A stretch of 45,304 nt of DNA from Trichomonas tenax (Eukaryota > Parabasalia > Trichomonadida > Trichomonadidae), in assembly GCA_023091735.1 (NCBI GenBank), contig JALKBU010000363.1, forward strand, positions 1-45,304, in the 5' to 3' direction. Made by a program: the position numbers and the translations under genes. The first letter of the stretch is position 1. The number at the start of each line of letters is the position of its first letter. Below, piece by piece: positions 20,171-29,979 of the stretch. The notes under the pieces were generated by a model that had not been told where the DNA came from, did not search any database, and worked only from the letters and a program-made list of their open reading frames with translations.

Positions 20171-21280
20171 ATGAATCAAGATGAAGTTATTGACGCCCCT
20201 GACGCGTTTTTAGACGATATAAATCAAAGCCAACCGACGAAAGAGTATATAGAGAGGCAAAAGAATTACTTTAGAGAAGTTATTGATCGATATTTAAGAG
20301 AAGAAGAGATTAAGCAGCAAGAAGAAGAAAGAAGGAAGCGAGAAGCAGAAGAATTGGCTAAATTAGGTCCACCACAGCGAAAAAGAATCAAACAATTACA
20401 AATTTTCACTAATATCGATGAATTTAATCAAATGGCACCGAATTTAGTAGAAATGGTTGGAAATTATGCATTTATGTCTCTTGATGATTACAACAGTCCT
20501 ATTTTGGACGATTTTGTCGCAAAAGCAAATCGCTTTCATACAATTTCAATCATGTTATATATAGAAAATGATGAACCTAATATCAAATTTAGCGCTGTTT
20601 CGTTCACCGTACCACTTTTAACACTGATTTACAACATCAAAGATTTTGCACGCAAAGGAAAACAAATTAATTTGCCATCAAAGCTTTATAACGCAATACA
20701 CTCACGTGAAAACGCAATTGTTATACCAGGTAAATACGATTTCATTGCTACGAGGCTTAATTATAATACATATGATGATTTTAGAGTTTTTGCAAAATTC
20801 TCTGATGAAATCAATCTTCAGCCTCTGGACAAATATTTCGATAGGCTTCATCTTCTTAAGACCGGTGTGGGTATATGTGAACACATTAAACTCGTTTGCT
20901 GGATTTTCCAATTTAAATTTGATTATAATAAGAATGGAAGAAGAATCATTCGCTATAATGATGATAATCTTCTCAAAATGATGCATAAGTATGGAAGCAT
21001 CCTTTTATATTTATTTTGGGCATTGGATTTCAAAGAAAAATTATATTTAGAAGATTTGCAAAATTCACGGAAATTCGGTCCCAACACTGATCCCATATAC
21101 ATAGAGAATCTTCTGCTAAAGAAAGGAGTTGTGAATGGCGATTTTCAATCACTTCATAAATTTTTATATGGAAATGCAAGCAAAGCATATCCAGATCCAC
21201 CATATCCACCAAATATTGCAAGAACAACCAAAAATACCAAAGCTATTCCTCAGGAAAACAAATTTGAATTTTATCTGTAA
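20171..21280 (+). CDS. unrecognised protein with N-terminal charged helix
   Basis: A 369-residue protein starting MNQDEVIDAPDAF. An earlier in-frame GTG at 20138 is not used as the start because the only ATG is at 20171 and initiator-like sequences lie just before it. Residues about 22-75 form a strongly charged helix (EEEIKQQEEERRKREAEEL), probably coiled coil. Residues 80-345 look globular, with alternating hydrophobic strands and helices and a hydrophobic helix near 290-305 (YGSILLYLFWALDF) that is too mixed for a clear membrane span. The C-terminus is Pro-rich (YPDPPYPPN). I do not recognise the family. Its 3' end faces the large LamG gene. Confidence 0.7.
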   Translation: MNQDEVIDAPDAFLDDINQSQPTKEYIERQKNYFREVIDRYLREEEIKQQEEERRKREAEELAKLGPPQRKRIKQLQIFTNIDEFNQMAPNLVEMVGNYAFMSLDDYNSPILDDFVAKANRFHTISIMLYIENDEPNIKFSAVSFTVPLLTLIYNIKDFARKGKQINLPSKLYNAIHSRENAIVIPGKYDFIATRLNYNTYDDFRVFAKFSDEINLQPLDKYFDRLHLLKTGVGICEHIKLVCWIFQFKFDYNKNGRRIIRYNDDNLLKMMHKYGSILLYLFWALDFKEKLYLEDLQNSRKFGPNTDPIYIENLLLKKGVVNGDFQSLHKFLYGNASKAYPDPPYPPNIARTTKNTKAIPQENKFEFYL

Positions 21281-21383
21281 TTATATTTATATATTCTGTT
21301 TTGTATTGTATTAAATCTTTGTTTATATACTATTATTAAAGATTAAAAGTGAAAGAAAGAATATTTATAATAATACATTTTGA

Positions 21384-24300
21384 TCATGTGTTAATTGTAA
21401 CCAATCTCTGGATCTCTTCGGTGATCAAAGCCATAGAATCCAAGCACAAACCATCCTGGTTTGCGTAATCAAGTTGTTTAAGAACTTCACATATCATCTT
21501 CGATATTGACTCTCTAAGAAGTTTCGTGTAGTTCTTTCGCTCATCCATCACAGGTTGAATGAGTTCCCAAGCCTTAGAGTACTTTTGGGCTGATTTTTCA
21601 TGCATAGCATTTCTGATTGCTGTGACTTTTTCGAGTAATTCGTCACCAGCGAAAAAAGGAATTGATCTTCCAAGATCCCAGAAATCGAAAATATAATCTG
21701 GTTGCGTGGTGATAAGAGTGCGCTCGAACTCCCTCAAGTCATCTATGCTCTTGATTGGCTTAGGATTGTATTCGTTCTTTGTGACATCCACTTCATTGTT
21801 TTCTTTGTCTTGGAACTTTGGACCCAAATCTGTAACGAATTGGCTGTACATAATTTCAGACAAACCTGTGGATGTAACTGGTTGAATGAAGTCACTTGTG
21901 CCAATCAAAAATAGAGCCTCTTTTAAGTTTGTTGCTGCTGATCCCCGACTAACAATTCTAATTAATGCGGAAGCAAAGTCGTATTGTTTGATTCTGTCAC
22001 GACCGAAAACAGTTTCAATCAGCTGCAAAACGCGTGTGACATTTGGTGAATCCATCGGAGCACGTTCTGACAAGAATACTGAATAGAACGGTCCATAAGC
22101 TTCAGGGGCAACAGAGCCTAGAAGAATTGGGAATAAATACCAAGAACGTCCTTGAACAGAAGGTCCGCAATTTGCAATTGCTGTAGAAACTGTTTCGCAT
22201 ACTTTAATGAAGTTGCTGTCAGATGAAAGAAGCCAATTAGCGCAAGTGAGAACAGAGAACAAGTTTCCTTGTGTCTGAATATATGTGCAGAGTTCTTCAA
22301 TGATTTTCTCGCAGTCGTTTCTGAGAATGAATCCTGCAGCAATTGCAAGAGCATGTTTGTGGAGGAGTCCGCCAAGAACTTCACTTGAAAGAACAATGGC
22401 AGAAACAATGACTGATTTCTCGCGACGATTAAGGATTGCATAAACGAAATCTGAAAAGAAAGACTCTCCAACAACAGAAAGAATCCATGGAGCAGCGCAA
22501 TGAAGGGTATCGAGAAATGCAAGACAGACATGTTCCATTCTTGAAAGAAGTGAGCACATCAGCAGTGTTTGGATATCTTCAGTTGCCCCTGTTGGAATTG
22601 CCAAGCGAGAAAGAACTGTTGAGAATTCATAGAAGTCGTCAATATCGAATCCTGTTTCATAACGCTCCTGATCGAATAAAGCAATCAATTGCATTGCTGC
22701 TGTTCTCATGTGTGAATATATTCCTTTCTCACAAAGAACATTTGCGATCCTGCAAACCGGTCCTTTCCATAATCTCAACACCTTGGATCTGATCTCCTTT
22801 GGATATTTCTCGTAGATGAATGCATTGCCGACAACATCTTTGAGCCAAGCAGATTCGTCGACTTTTCCTTCTGAGCTGTATAAAATGGACATGAATATAT
22901 CAAGGAATTCAATGTCGATCTTAAAGTCTCCTTTGATCAACAAAGAACGAAGAATTTCTGCAATCTGGACGTCGTAGTCAGTGTGCTCTGATGCCCAGCT
23001 TGAATGAACGAAAATAGAAAATGTTTGATGTAAAACAAATTGCGGAACATCGCTATTGTTGAACAACTGGAAGACGATTGTCTTGAGGCTGCTTTCAGCG
23101 AGGCACTCACTGATCATGTGAACTCTGCATGATTCATTGAAGTTCTTAAGCTTGTCTGTTCTGAATACTTCGCCTAGTTTAGCCACAGTTGTTCTGAAGA
23201 TATCTTCATTGCTTTCAGCAGCAGAAAGTTTGCGATTGTAAATCTTAAGGAGGCCAATATCAACAGGAGAAAGATTTGGAAAGTCCTCAAGTTTTCCTCC
23301 GATTGTTAATGTAACAGTTTTACTCCTGAACTCCGTAATCAAGAAATCTGATTTCTTAGCAAGTTCTTTGTCGCGTGTTGTGTAAATTGCTGGCTTAGGC
23401 TCTGGTTCGAAGACAACAGTATAATGCTTCCAGCCGTGTCCTGCAGTAGCAATGCTCTGAAGTAATGCAACGCGTGTTCTATTTTCTAAGTCTTGGAAGA
23501 CCAATTCGATGTTTTGATTGATGATTTGGATATACAAACTTCTTCCTTCGATATCTGCTAATTTGATAATGCAAAGTGGTTCGATGATATATTGGATAAC
23601 TTTGATATCAATCTTCATCCAGAAGGATATCGTGAACTCCTGTAAATCACCGACATTGAAATGATCGATTTGAGCAATAACGTCTTTACCATTAAGGGAA
23701 AAGATTGGACCTGGAATTGTATCACTGTATTCCATTACACTAAGTAATCTCAGACGCAAGTCATTGGCCTTTTTTGACGTTTCCTTGGATATGTATTGAA
23801 CAACATTTGTAATGACAGCTGAATTTGGACCATTCTTGAGAATAGCTTCGAAAATATCCCATGGAGCTTCATAATCTTTGAAGATTGCTTTGCTGTCTAA
23901 ACCGGTCATATTAACGATGTTGTCTTCATGAGAGAGAGCATCTGCAATGTATAAATCAACTTCGGACTTTGATATCATTTTTGTATTGAAGTGTGAATCT
24001 AAAACTGCAGCTCTCAAGATTTCAATGATTTCGCTAAATAAATCTGTTTCGCCAAAAACTGTGAATGGAAGTCTCAAGAACTGAGGGCATCTGATCATCA
24101 TTTGAGAGAGTGGAATTGGAGCACATGTAGTTCTGTTTATAAGTGTAATGAAAGGACGGAGATCTCTGAACTGAAGTTTTTTAACAATTCCTTTCAGTAA
24201 CTTTTCGTCATCCATAGAAAATGCGACCTTTGGATTGATGAATGAGCACAATGCAATCATGAAGAAAAAATCATAAAGAAGTGCATTTGATGGATTTCTT

Positions 24301-26168
24301 TGCATGATTTTGATGAATTTTGTGATAATCTCTGCAGAAATAAGTTTCGCAAAATCTTCATTAACTTCAACAACTTTCAGACATTGTTTGAATATCAAAA
24401 TACCGATTTCTGTATACTTAATATCATTAACTTGAAGACACTGATCTAATGCCTGCTTTAATGCTGGAATTATCTTATCAAATACTCCTGCAGATAATTC
24501 ACATAATGTTGAATGTATTTTGATATTGAAAATAAATTGGAAGTCTTCATTAAAGATAAACGAGAAGAAATAATATGGTGTAATATTGATAATTCCGCGA
24601 ACATACGTCGGTGACAACAACGAGAAGAATTTTTCACAACAGATTTTGTTTGATGTAACACTATTCAAGAAAACGAGAACAGCATTCATCGCATCAAGAA
24701 TTTCTTGTTCATTATCCTTCAGAGAATGTTGTAATGATAAAAGGACCTCAAATGCTGAATATACAGTTTCTTTTGTAATAATTTTTTGAATTTCATCAAG
24801 ATTGCATAACATTAGTATTCTTATAAGAATTTCTGCATGTAGAAGTGGCTTATCACGTATAGATTCAACAAAAATACAAACCTTATCAATGCTTGCTCTC
24901 AACATTAAGTTTAAAACCTCAACTCTGAACCAAGCTAAGCACTCGAGCAATGTATTTGAGCTAAAGATTGTATTGTATTTGCTGAAGATTGTGTCATTGA
25001 AAATAAATGGTGTAACTTTGAGAATTGAATCTGGTTTTTGTTTTAACATGTAAATAAACAGTGAAAACTTTGGATAGAAGATCGAACATATCTTTTCAAT
25101 AGCTTTTTGTCCGAGTTTTGTAAAGAATTCGTCGATAACAAGTTGATCTGCAGAATTTAGATTTAAAATTAAGTAATTGATAAGCGCAAGGAAGTCCTTG
25201 TCGGCCAAAAATGGCCAATATTCATTGTATTGAGTGAGATTGGGAAGTTTGTGAAGACCTTTCGCGAAATGTTTTGTTTTTGATGGAATTATTTGGAACA
25301 TAGGCGATTTCAATGGAACTGATTCGACATTTACCTTCGGGTATATCTGAAGAGAGAATTCAGGTACACCGTAACTTGCTGATTTGGCTAAAATCGAATC
25401 TACGATGATTCCAATGCATATTTTAAGTGTTGAAGGAGAAATTTTGGTGACTAAAGCCCAGAAGATCTCTAAAGCTGTTTTATTCAGTATCTTCAACTCT
25501 GGGTTGTAAACAATCATTAATTCGCTTATTTTTGGACTTCGCATTATTGGAACTTTGTCAGTGATGAGTTTTAAGATTTCTGTAAGATACAAGGATGGTT
25601 TTAGCTTGCAGAAAGTGAGTAATATGTCGAAATCGTCTGGTGTCAGCGCGTAATTTGTGTGAATATGCTGCAAAAATAGTGTTGATGCTTCTTGTGACCA
25701 TTTGTATGATGTATTTTTGAAAATGTTGTTACACATAACAGTGAAAAGATATGCTGTCTCATGAATATAGTCTTTATATCTGATCACAATATTTAAAGAA
25801 TCGAGAGCTAGGATAAACATCTGATCTGTTATACAGTTTGGATCTTGTATACCCAAAGCCATAATTTGGAACAAAAATTGAATTAATAAGATATCGAGCG
25901 CTAAGCCATTCTTTAAAGAAATGTGCTGGAACTCCGCAAATATTGCAGCATTGTAGTTTACATTGAACTCAAACTCTTTAAGTACGTCAGGTAGTACCTT
26001 ACCTGATACAAGTTGAGTACAAAAAGCTATAATTCGTGGTTTGTCGAGAACAGGATAATTCTGCAACGAATTTAACTCTCTTGGATCTTTAACATTCTTT
26101 TCAGCGCGAGCCTTCGAAGATAAAAGATGGTACAAAGGATGACTCTTCGGAGCTTTCTTCGGAAGCAT
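21384..26168 (-). CDS. large helical-repeat protein with LamG/ConA-like domain (BEACH-protein-like N-terminal half)
   Basis: A 1594-residue protein. Residues 1-800 and 1000-1594 are alpha-helical repeat sequence (Leu/Ile-rich, ARM-like). Between them, about 820-985, lies a ConA-like/LamG beta-sandwich (FTISFWMKIDI, then HYTVVFEPEPK and TVTLTIGGK, ending LLKIYNRKLS). This ARM-LamG-ARM order is that of the N-terminal half of neurobeachin/LRBA-type BEACH proteins, which act in membrane traffic. No PH, BEACH or WD40 part is present and the gene ends in TGA without an obvious truncated tail. It may be a BEACH-derived protein that lost the catalytic-side half. The initiator-like CTGTCACTTTT lies about 22 nt upstream. 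It shares its upstream region with the SDF2-like gene. Confidence 0.6.
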   Translation of the reverse strand: MLPKKAPKSHPLYHLLSSKARAEKNVKDPRELNSLQNYPVLDKPRIIAFCTQLVSGKVLPDVLKEFEFNVNYNAAIFAEFQHISLKNGLALDILLIQFLFQIMALGIQDPNCITDQMFILALDSLNIVIRYKDYIHETAYLFTVMCNNIFKNTSYKWSQEASTLFLQHIHTNYALTPDDFDILLTFCKLKPSLYLTEILKLITDKVPIMRSPKISELMIVYNPELKILNKTALEIFWALVTKISPSTLKICIGIIVDSILAKSASYGVPEFSLQIYPKVNVESVPLKSPMFQIIPSKTKHFAKGLHKLPNLTQYNEYWPFLADKDFLALINYLILNLNSADQLVIDEFFTKLGQKAIEKICSIFYPKFSLFIYMLKQKPDSILKVTPFIFNDTIFSKYNTIFSSNTLLECLAWFRVEVLNLMLRASIDKVCIFVESIRDKPLLHAEILIRILMLCNLDEIQKIITKETVYSAFEVLLSLQHSLKDNEQEILDAMNAVLVFLNSVTSNKICCEKFFSLLSPTYVRGIINITPYYFFSFIFNEDFQFIFNIKIHSTLCELSAGVFDKIIPALKQALDQCLQVNDIKYTEIGILIFKQCLKVVEVNEDFAKLISAEIITKFIKIMQRNPSNALLYDFFFMIALCSFINPKVAFSMDDEKLLKGIVKKLQFRDLRPFITLINRTTCAPIPLSQMMIRCPQFLRLPFTVFGETDLFSEIIEILRAAVLDSHFNTKMISKSEVDLYIADALSHEDNIVNMTGLDSKAIFKDYEAPWDIFEAILKNGPNSAVITNVVQYISKETSKKANDLRLRLLSVMEYSDTIPGPIFSLNGKDVIAQIDHFNVGDLQEFTISFWMKIDIKVIQYIIEPLCIIKLADIEGRSLYIQIINQNIELVFQDLENRTRVALLQSIATAGHGWKHYTVVFEPEPKPAIYTTRDKELAKKSDFLITEFRSKTVTLTIGGKLEDFPNLSPVDIGLLKIYNRKLSAAESNEDIFRTTVAKLGEVFRTDKLKNFNESCRVHMISECLAESSLKTIVFQLFNNSDVPQFVLHQTFSIFVHSSWASEHTDYDVQIAEILRSLLIKGDFKIDIEFLDIFMSILYSSEGKVDESAWLKDVVGNAFIYEKYPKEIRSKVLRLWKGPVCRIANVLCEKGIYSHMRTAAMQLIALFDQERYETGFDIDDFYEFSTVLSRLAIPTGATEDIQTLLMCSLLSRMEHVCLAFLDTLHCAAPWILSVVGESFFSDFVYAILNRREKSVIVSAIVLSSEVLGGLLHKHALAIAAGFILRNDCEKIIEELCTYIQTQGNLFSVLTCANWLLSSDSNFIKVCETVSTAIANCGPSVQGRSWYLFPILLGSVAPEAYGPFYSVFLSERAPMDSPNVTRVLQLIETVFGRDRIKQYDFASALIRIVSRGSAATNLKEALFLIGTSDFIQPVTSTGLSEIMYSQFVTDLGPKFQDKENNEVDVTKNEYNPKPIKSIDDLREFERTLITTQPDYIFDFWDLGRSIPFFAGDELLEKVTAIRNAMHEKSAQKYSKAWELIQPVMDERKNYTKLLRESISKMICEVLKQLDYANQDGLCLDSMALITEEIQRLVTINT

Positions 26169-26189
26169 AAAATTGACGCTAAAATCTTT

Positions 26190-26200
26190 AAAAGTGACAG
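26190..26200 (-). promoter_or_regulatory. initiator-like box, first of five AAAAGTG copies
   Basis: CTGTCACTTTT on the minus strand. Further AAAAGTG copies start at 26229, 26249, 26269 and 26317 within the 166-bp divergent region. Two successive gaps are exactly 20 bp. Confidence 0.5.
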
Positions 26201-26321
26201 TATTTGGGGAAAAATGACAACAACCTCGAAAAGTGGGATTTTGATAGCAAAAGTGCCAATAAATTTATAAAAGTGTCGTTTGTAAATTAGAAATGTCATA
26301 AATGAGATTTGTAAATAAAAG

Positions 26322-26334
26322 TGTCACTAATTAT
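26322..26334 (+). promoter_or_regulatory. initiator overlapping the annotated 5' end of the SDF2-like gene
   Basis: TGTCACTAATTAT ends directly before the ATG at 26335. A trichomonad initiator (TCA followed by a pyrimidine and T/A) here gives a leader of about 10 nt, and so favours 26335 over the earlier in-frame ATG at 26302. Confidence 0.5.
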
Positions 26335-26922
26335 ATGCTTGCTTTAGTTTTAGCAAAAATCGCGAGGTCAACAATTACTCCAAATGGTCCAGTACCTGTC
26401 AGATATTATTCTGTCATCAAGCTTCAGCATGCTAAGACGGGATTGATGTTATCCTCGATAGAATTGAATTATCAAACTGGAAGTACGCAACAACTTGTTA
26501 GAGGCGTAAATAAAACCAAATATAGCAGAGCAGAAACATATTGGACAGTATTTCCATTAGAAAATTCGACAATTCACCAAGGAGAAATTGTTAAATGCGG
26601 AGATAAATTTCGATTAAAACATACAGTAACAGGAAAAAATCTTCACTCTCATGCGATAACTGCTCAACTTGAAAAAGGCTACGAAATCAGTGCATTTGAT
26701 GGAAGTGATCACGGAGATGTTTGGGAAATTCAATGCAAGAACATTGACGTGATTGTTGGCGAAAATGTTAAACTTTACCACTTAGACACACAATACTATC
26801 TCAATGCTAACGCAACTGGACTTTACATCCCTGAATTGATGGGAGAGCATGAAATTTATGGCTCAGAAACTCCAGAAGCAACAGAATGGTTTGTTAGATA
26901 TGGCATTTTCGTATCAAAATAA
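26335..26922 (+). CDS. SDF2-like MIR-domain protein of the secretory pathway
   Basis: A 195-residue protein with a short hydrophobic N-terminus (MLALVLAKIARS) that fits a signal peptide, followed by MIR-type beta-trefoil repeats. The motifs are VIKLQHAKTGLMLSS, then GDKFRLKHTVTGKNLHSH, then VKLYHLDTQYYLNAN, with DVWEIQC between repeats 2 and 3. This matches SDF2/SDF2L1, small ER proteins that work with chaperones and are related to the MIR part of protein O-mannosyltransferases. The C-terminus (FVSK) lacks an HDEL-type retention signal. It is divergent with the LamG gene and convergent with the CFAP210-like gene. Start chosen from the initiator. Confidence 0.85.
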   Translation: MLALVLAKIARSTITPNGPVPVRYYSVIKLQHAKTGLMLSSIELNYQTGSTQQLVRGVNKTKYSRAETYWTVFPLENSTIHQGEIVKCGDKFRLKHTVTGKNLHSHAITAQLEKGYEISAFDGSDHGDVWEIQCKNIDVIVGENVKLYHLDTQYYLNANATGLYIPELMGEHEIYGSETPEATEWFVRYGIFVSK

Positions 26923-27150
26923 TTTAATAATTTTTATATATCCATTATTTGTTTAAATTCTCTATTACTTCATTACCACATGTGTTAAAGATATTATTTA
27001 TAAATATTTATAAATAACGTTTTTTCTGATTTATTATCTTATAAAAATATATTCTAAAAATACATTGGGAAAGAATGAATTGTTATCAAAAAAGAATATT
27101 TATCGTAACCTAAAAGCGAAAATAAAATATAACACAAGGAATTATGTATT

Positions 27151-28524
27151 TCAGTAGTCATCATCTTTGTCTTCTTCAGCCATTTTGGCAAGAAGCCTCT
27201 TGGCATAATCCTGGGCCAAGAACACAGCTTGCTGCTGCTTGTCTATCTCTGCCTGGTACTCGAGTTTCTCTCTTTCCCTCTCGGCAGCCTCTCTCTCCTT
27301 CTTCTCTGCGAGCTGCCTCTTCTGGAACTCTGCGATTTCGCGCTGGTTCTGGAGCTTCTGGAGTTCTCTCTTGTACGCCTCGGCATCTGCCTCGTCGTTG
27401 GAATAGTCTGGATAGACCTTCTTCTTCTGATCGCGCTTCTTGGCTTCTTGTTTCTGTTGCTGAATTCTCATTGCATCGAGCATATCCTTCTTCCTCTCTG
27501 AAATGAGCCTGTCTCTCTTCTCTGTCATCATCTTTATGTTTGCGAGTTCCTTCTGGTACTGGTCCTCGAGCTGCTTCTCGAGGAAGTCCTCCTCGACCTT
27601 CTTCGTCGATGCCTGGCGTGCTGCTTCAGCATCGATGAGAGCTTGTCTAGCGAGTAGCTTCTCTTGCTTCTTCTTTGCTTCGACTCTGCGACGCTCATCT
27701 TCCTCATCCATGTTCTTGATGGCCATTTCGAGGATCTTCTTGTCTTCTGCCTTCTCAATCTCAGCTTTACGCTTCTTGAAGAATTCCATTTCCTTATTTT
27801 GCTCCATTTGTCTCTTAATCTCTTCCTTAGCCTTGATCTTGCGCTCGCGTTCGATCATATTCGCTTTCTCTTCTTCTGCCTGATATTCTTGGCGTAAGAA
27901 AAGATCATCTTGCAATTGTTCTTGTTTTTCGCAGATTGTTCGCTGCATTTTCTCTTCGCGCTGTTGTCTGAATCCTTCTGCAACCTCAATGGCGCGTTGC
28001 TTGCGCTCTGCACGAATCTTGTCTTCCATTGCGACCATTTGTTCGTATTTAGCATGAGCAACTTCGTCTTCTTCGATTTGACGCTGCATTTCCATGATTT
28101 TGCGACGCTCTGCGAACGTTTCTTGCGCTTGGCGCTCGAGTTGAACTTCGTGGAGAAGCAACTGAGCGTTGACTGCACGAACTTCCGATCTCTGTAAAAA
28201 TCCTTTCTTTTTGGCTTCCGCAAGTGTCGCTTGTTTCTTGAGTTTTTGGAATTTCTTTTCTTCTTCATCGATTAATATTTTTCTTTGTTCTTCTGCTTCT
28301 TTTTCTTTTTGAAGACGTGTTTGCCTGTCAAGTCTGTTGCGAGCTACGGTGTTTTTCCAACCAGAAACAAGTGAAACGGTTTTTTCATGACGTGTTCTGC
28401 TCATTTCAAGTTCCGGATCCAAGCCTTTAGGCTTATGAGGTTGTGCTCTCTCCTTCAAGAGCTTCAGTTGCTCTGGAGTGAGGATACTATAATTATGATC
28501 TGGAATTGGAACAGCTTGAGTCAT
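27151..28524 (-). CDS. CFAP210 (CCDC173)-like axonemal protein
   Basis: A 457-residue protein, almost entirely coiled coil and rich in Glu, Lys, Arg and Gln. The N-terminal part (ILTPEQLKLLKERA, then SLVSGWKNTVARNRLDRQ, then AVNAQLLLHEVQLERQAQ) follows the same order as CFAP210, a trichohyalin/plectin-homology-type protein bound inside doublet microtubules of cilia. It ends acidic (KMAEEDKDDDY). A longer frame begins at 28611, but an initiator-like GTGTCAATTTTC lies at 28550-28561 within it, so the ATG at 28522-28524 is preferred. A flagellar role is inferred from the family. It ends in TGA. Other coiled-coil flagellar proteins (CFAP45, CFAP53) fit less well. Confidence 0.7.
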   Translation of the reverse strand: MTQAVPIPDHNYSILTPEQLKLLKERAQPHKPKGLDPELEMSRTRHEKTVSLVSGWKNTVARNRLDRQTRLQKEKEAEEQRKILIDEEEKKFQKLKKQATLAEAKKKGFLQRSEVRAVNAQLLLHEVQLERQAQETFAERRKIMEMQRQIEEDEVAHAKYEQMVAMEDKIRAERKQRAIEVAEGFRQQREEKMQRTICEKQEQLQDDLFLRQEYQAEEEKANMIERERKIKAKEEIKRQMEQNKEMEFFKKRKAEIEKAEDKKILEMAIKNMDEEDERRRVEAKKKQEKLLARQALIDAEAARQASTKKVEEDFLEKQLEDQYQKELANIKMMTEKRDRLISERKKDMLDAMRIQQQKQEAKKRDQKKKVYPDYSNDEADAEAYKRELQKLQNQREIAEFQKRQLAEKKEREAAEREREKLEYQAEIDKQQQAVFLAQDYAKRLLAKMAEEDKDDDY

Positions 28525-28920
28525 TGATGAAAAAAAAACGTATTTTGTTGAAAATTGACACTCGAAAAATTGTAACGAGAATTTATTATTGACATCGGTT
28601 AAAGAAAACATATTTATGAAAATTTTGAAATTTGACTTTACGTGTCAAAAATCATATAATGCATCAACCTCTTCCTCTTAGTTGATATTTATCAATCATC
28701 AATGATATAATATATCTCATTTCTTTCCAATGGTCGTAATTCATATATTCATTTAATTCTTTTCCTATTTTTTTTTTTAATTTCTAATCAATCATATATC
28801 ATATATTTTTTTCTTTATTATTTTATCCTACTCAATTATGTTTATAATTACTCGATATATAAAAGAAACAAAAATAGGATTTGATTTGATTCATAAAAAA
28901 AATACAAACAATATTTATTA
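28525..28920. other. AT-rich spacer
   Basis: Contains the GTGTCAATTTTC initiator-like sequence (28550-28561, minus) and an ACGTGTCAAAA box (28640-28650). No gene seen. Confidence 0.6.
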
Positions 28921-29979
28921 TTATCGAGGAATAAACTCCCAATGTTGGCCTGGCAACCAATACTTTTCTTTAAGAACAGGTGGGAAGCTAGCATTAACAA
29001 ACCAATCATTTTCTTTATTGCAAAGTGTTTTAAGATCACTTTTCTTAAAGATAGTTCTTGTTATGTCTAATGAATAGTTTTCATCTACCAGATATGACAA
29101 TCTCGGATCATCCGGAACTAATAATTCTTCATCAAAGAAATGCTCACGAACATGCGGTTCTGGATGTAGCAATCCATGCCTGCAGTAGTGCATTCTAAAA
29201 ATAAAGCTATCATTATTCCAAGGATGTTGATTAAATTCCTGATGTGAAAAACTGTTAATTTTTCTCTTATAATCATCAATATTATTGAAGCAATATGAGC
29301 AATGAGTGACAACTGGGAAATTTGGATATAGATTTTTTTCAGAATCACGCAAAGCATGGAAATCATAAGTTTGATTTTCACGATATTTGATAACAAATGA
29401 TCTTGTCCATAGCACACTTGAAAATCTGAAGTTTGGCGTCATGTATACGCCGTGTAACATATAGTATTCCCTTGGAGGATTTGATAATATACGTTCAATA
29501 CCCATCCTTGTTGGAATTTCATCGACATCCGATACAAAAATCAGATTCCCTTTTCTTGGATTGTATTTTTTCAAGACTTCAAGCATATAATTTCGCTGAT
29601 ATTTTTCTCTGCACCAAGCTAATGATCTTTCCACTGAATTTGGAGGACAATCGATTGACTCGTTGATAATTACTAACTTGTGCGAATACTGTTGTATCTC
29701 TTTTTCAAATGGCGCGAATGAAATTTTATTTGGAAGTCCAGAAAACGTAACTGGTGACATTGAGAGGATAAACTTATCCACATAACTGTTTAATCTCCAA
29801 AGTCGTGTGTAAAGAAGTCCGCTTTCTCCGTTGTACATAAATAAATCGAAAACTCTCCTATACTTCTTCGGTGGCTTATCACGTATATACACATAACTGT
29901 ACGGACCATCCAGAAGTGATATGAATTGGAGAATAGTCATAACAATAATAAAATTCAGGAGAGGCTTATATTTGTACAT
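28921..29979 (-). CDS. GT17-family N-acetylglucosaminyltransferase-like protein
   Basis: A 352-residue type II membrane protein. A hydrophobic anchor at about 8-24 (LNFIIVMTILQFISLL) is followed by a lumenal domain. The domain begins VFDLFMYNGESGLLYTRLW, has VTFSGLPNK near 80, CREKYQRN near 125 and FVSDVDEIP near 150. This matches glycosyltransferase family 17, whose animal member MGAT3 adds the bisecting GlcNAc to N-glycans in the Golgi. DVDEIP carries the DxD-type metal/nucleotide-sugar motif. The length is typical of protist GT17 proteins. The acceptor in this organism cannot be read from sequence. It ends in TAA. Confidence 0.82.
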   Translation of the reverse strand: MYKYKPLLNFIIVMTILQFISLLDGPYSYVYIRDKPPKKYRRVFDLFMYNGESGLLYTRLWRLNSYVDKFILSMSPVTFSGLPNKISFAPFEKEIQQYSHKLVIINESIDCPPNSVERSLAWCREKYQRNYMLEVLKKYNPRKGNLIFVSDVDEIPTRMGIERILSNPPREYYMLHGVYMTPNFRFSSVLWTRSFVIKYRENQTYDFHALRDSEKNLYPNFPVVTHCSYCFNNIDDYKRKINSFSHQEFNQHPWNNDSFIFRMHYCRHGLLHPEPHVREHFFDEELLVPDDPRLSYLVDENYSLDITRTIFKKSDLKTLCNKENDWFVNASFPPVLKEKYWLPGQHWEFIPR

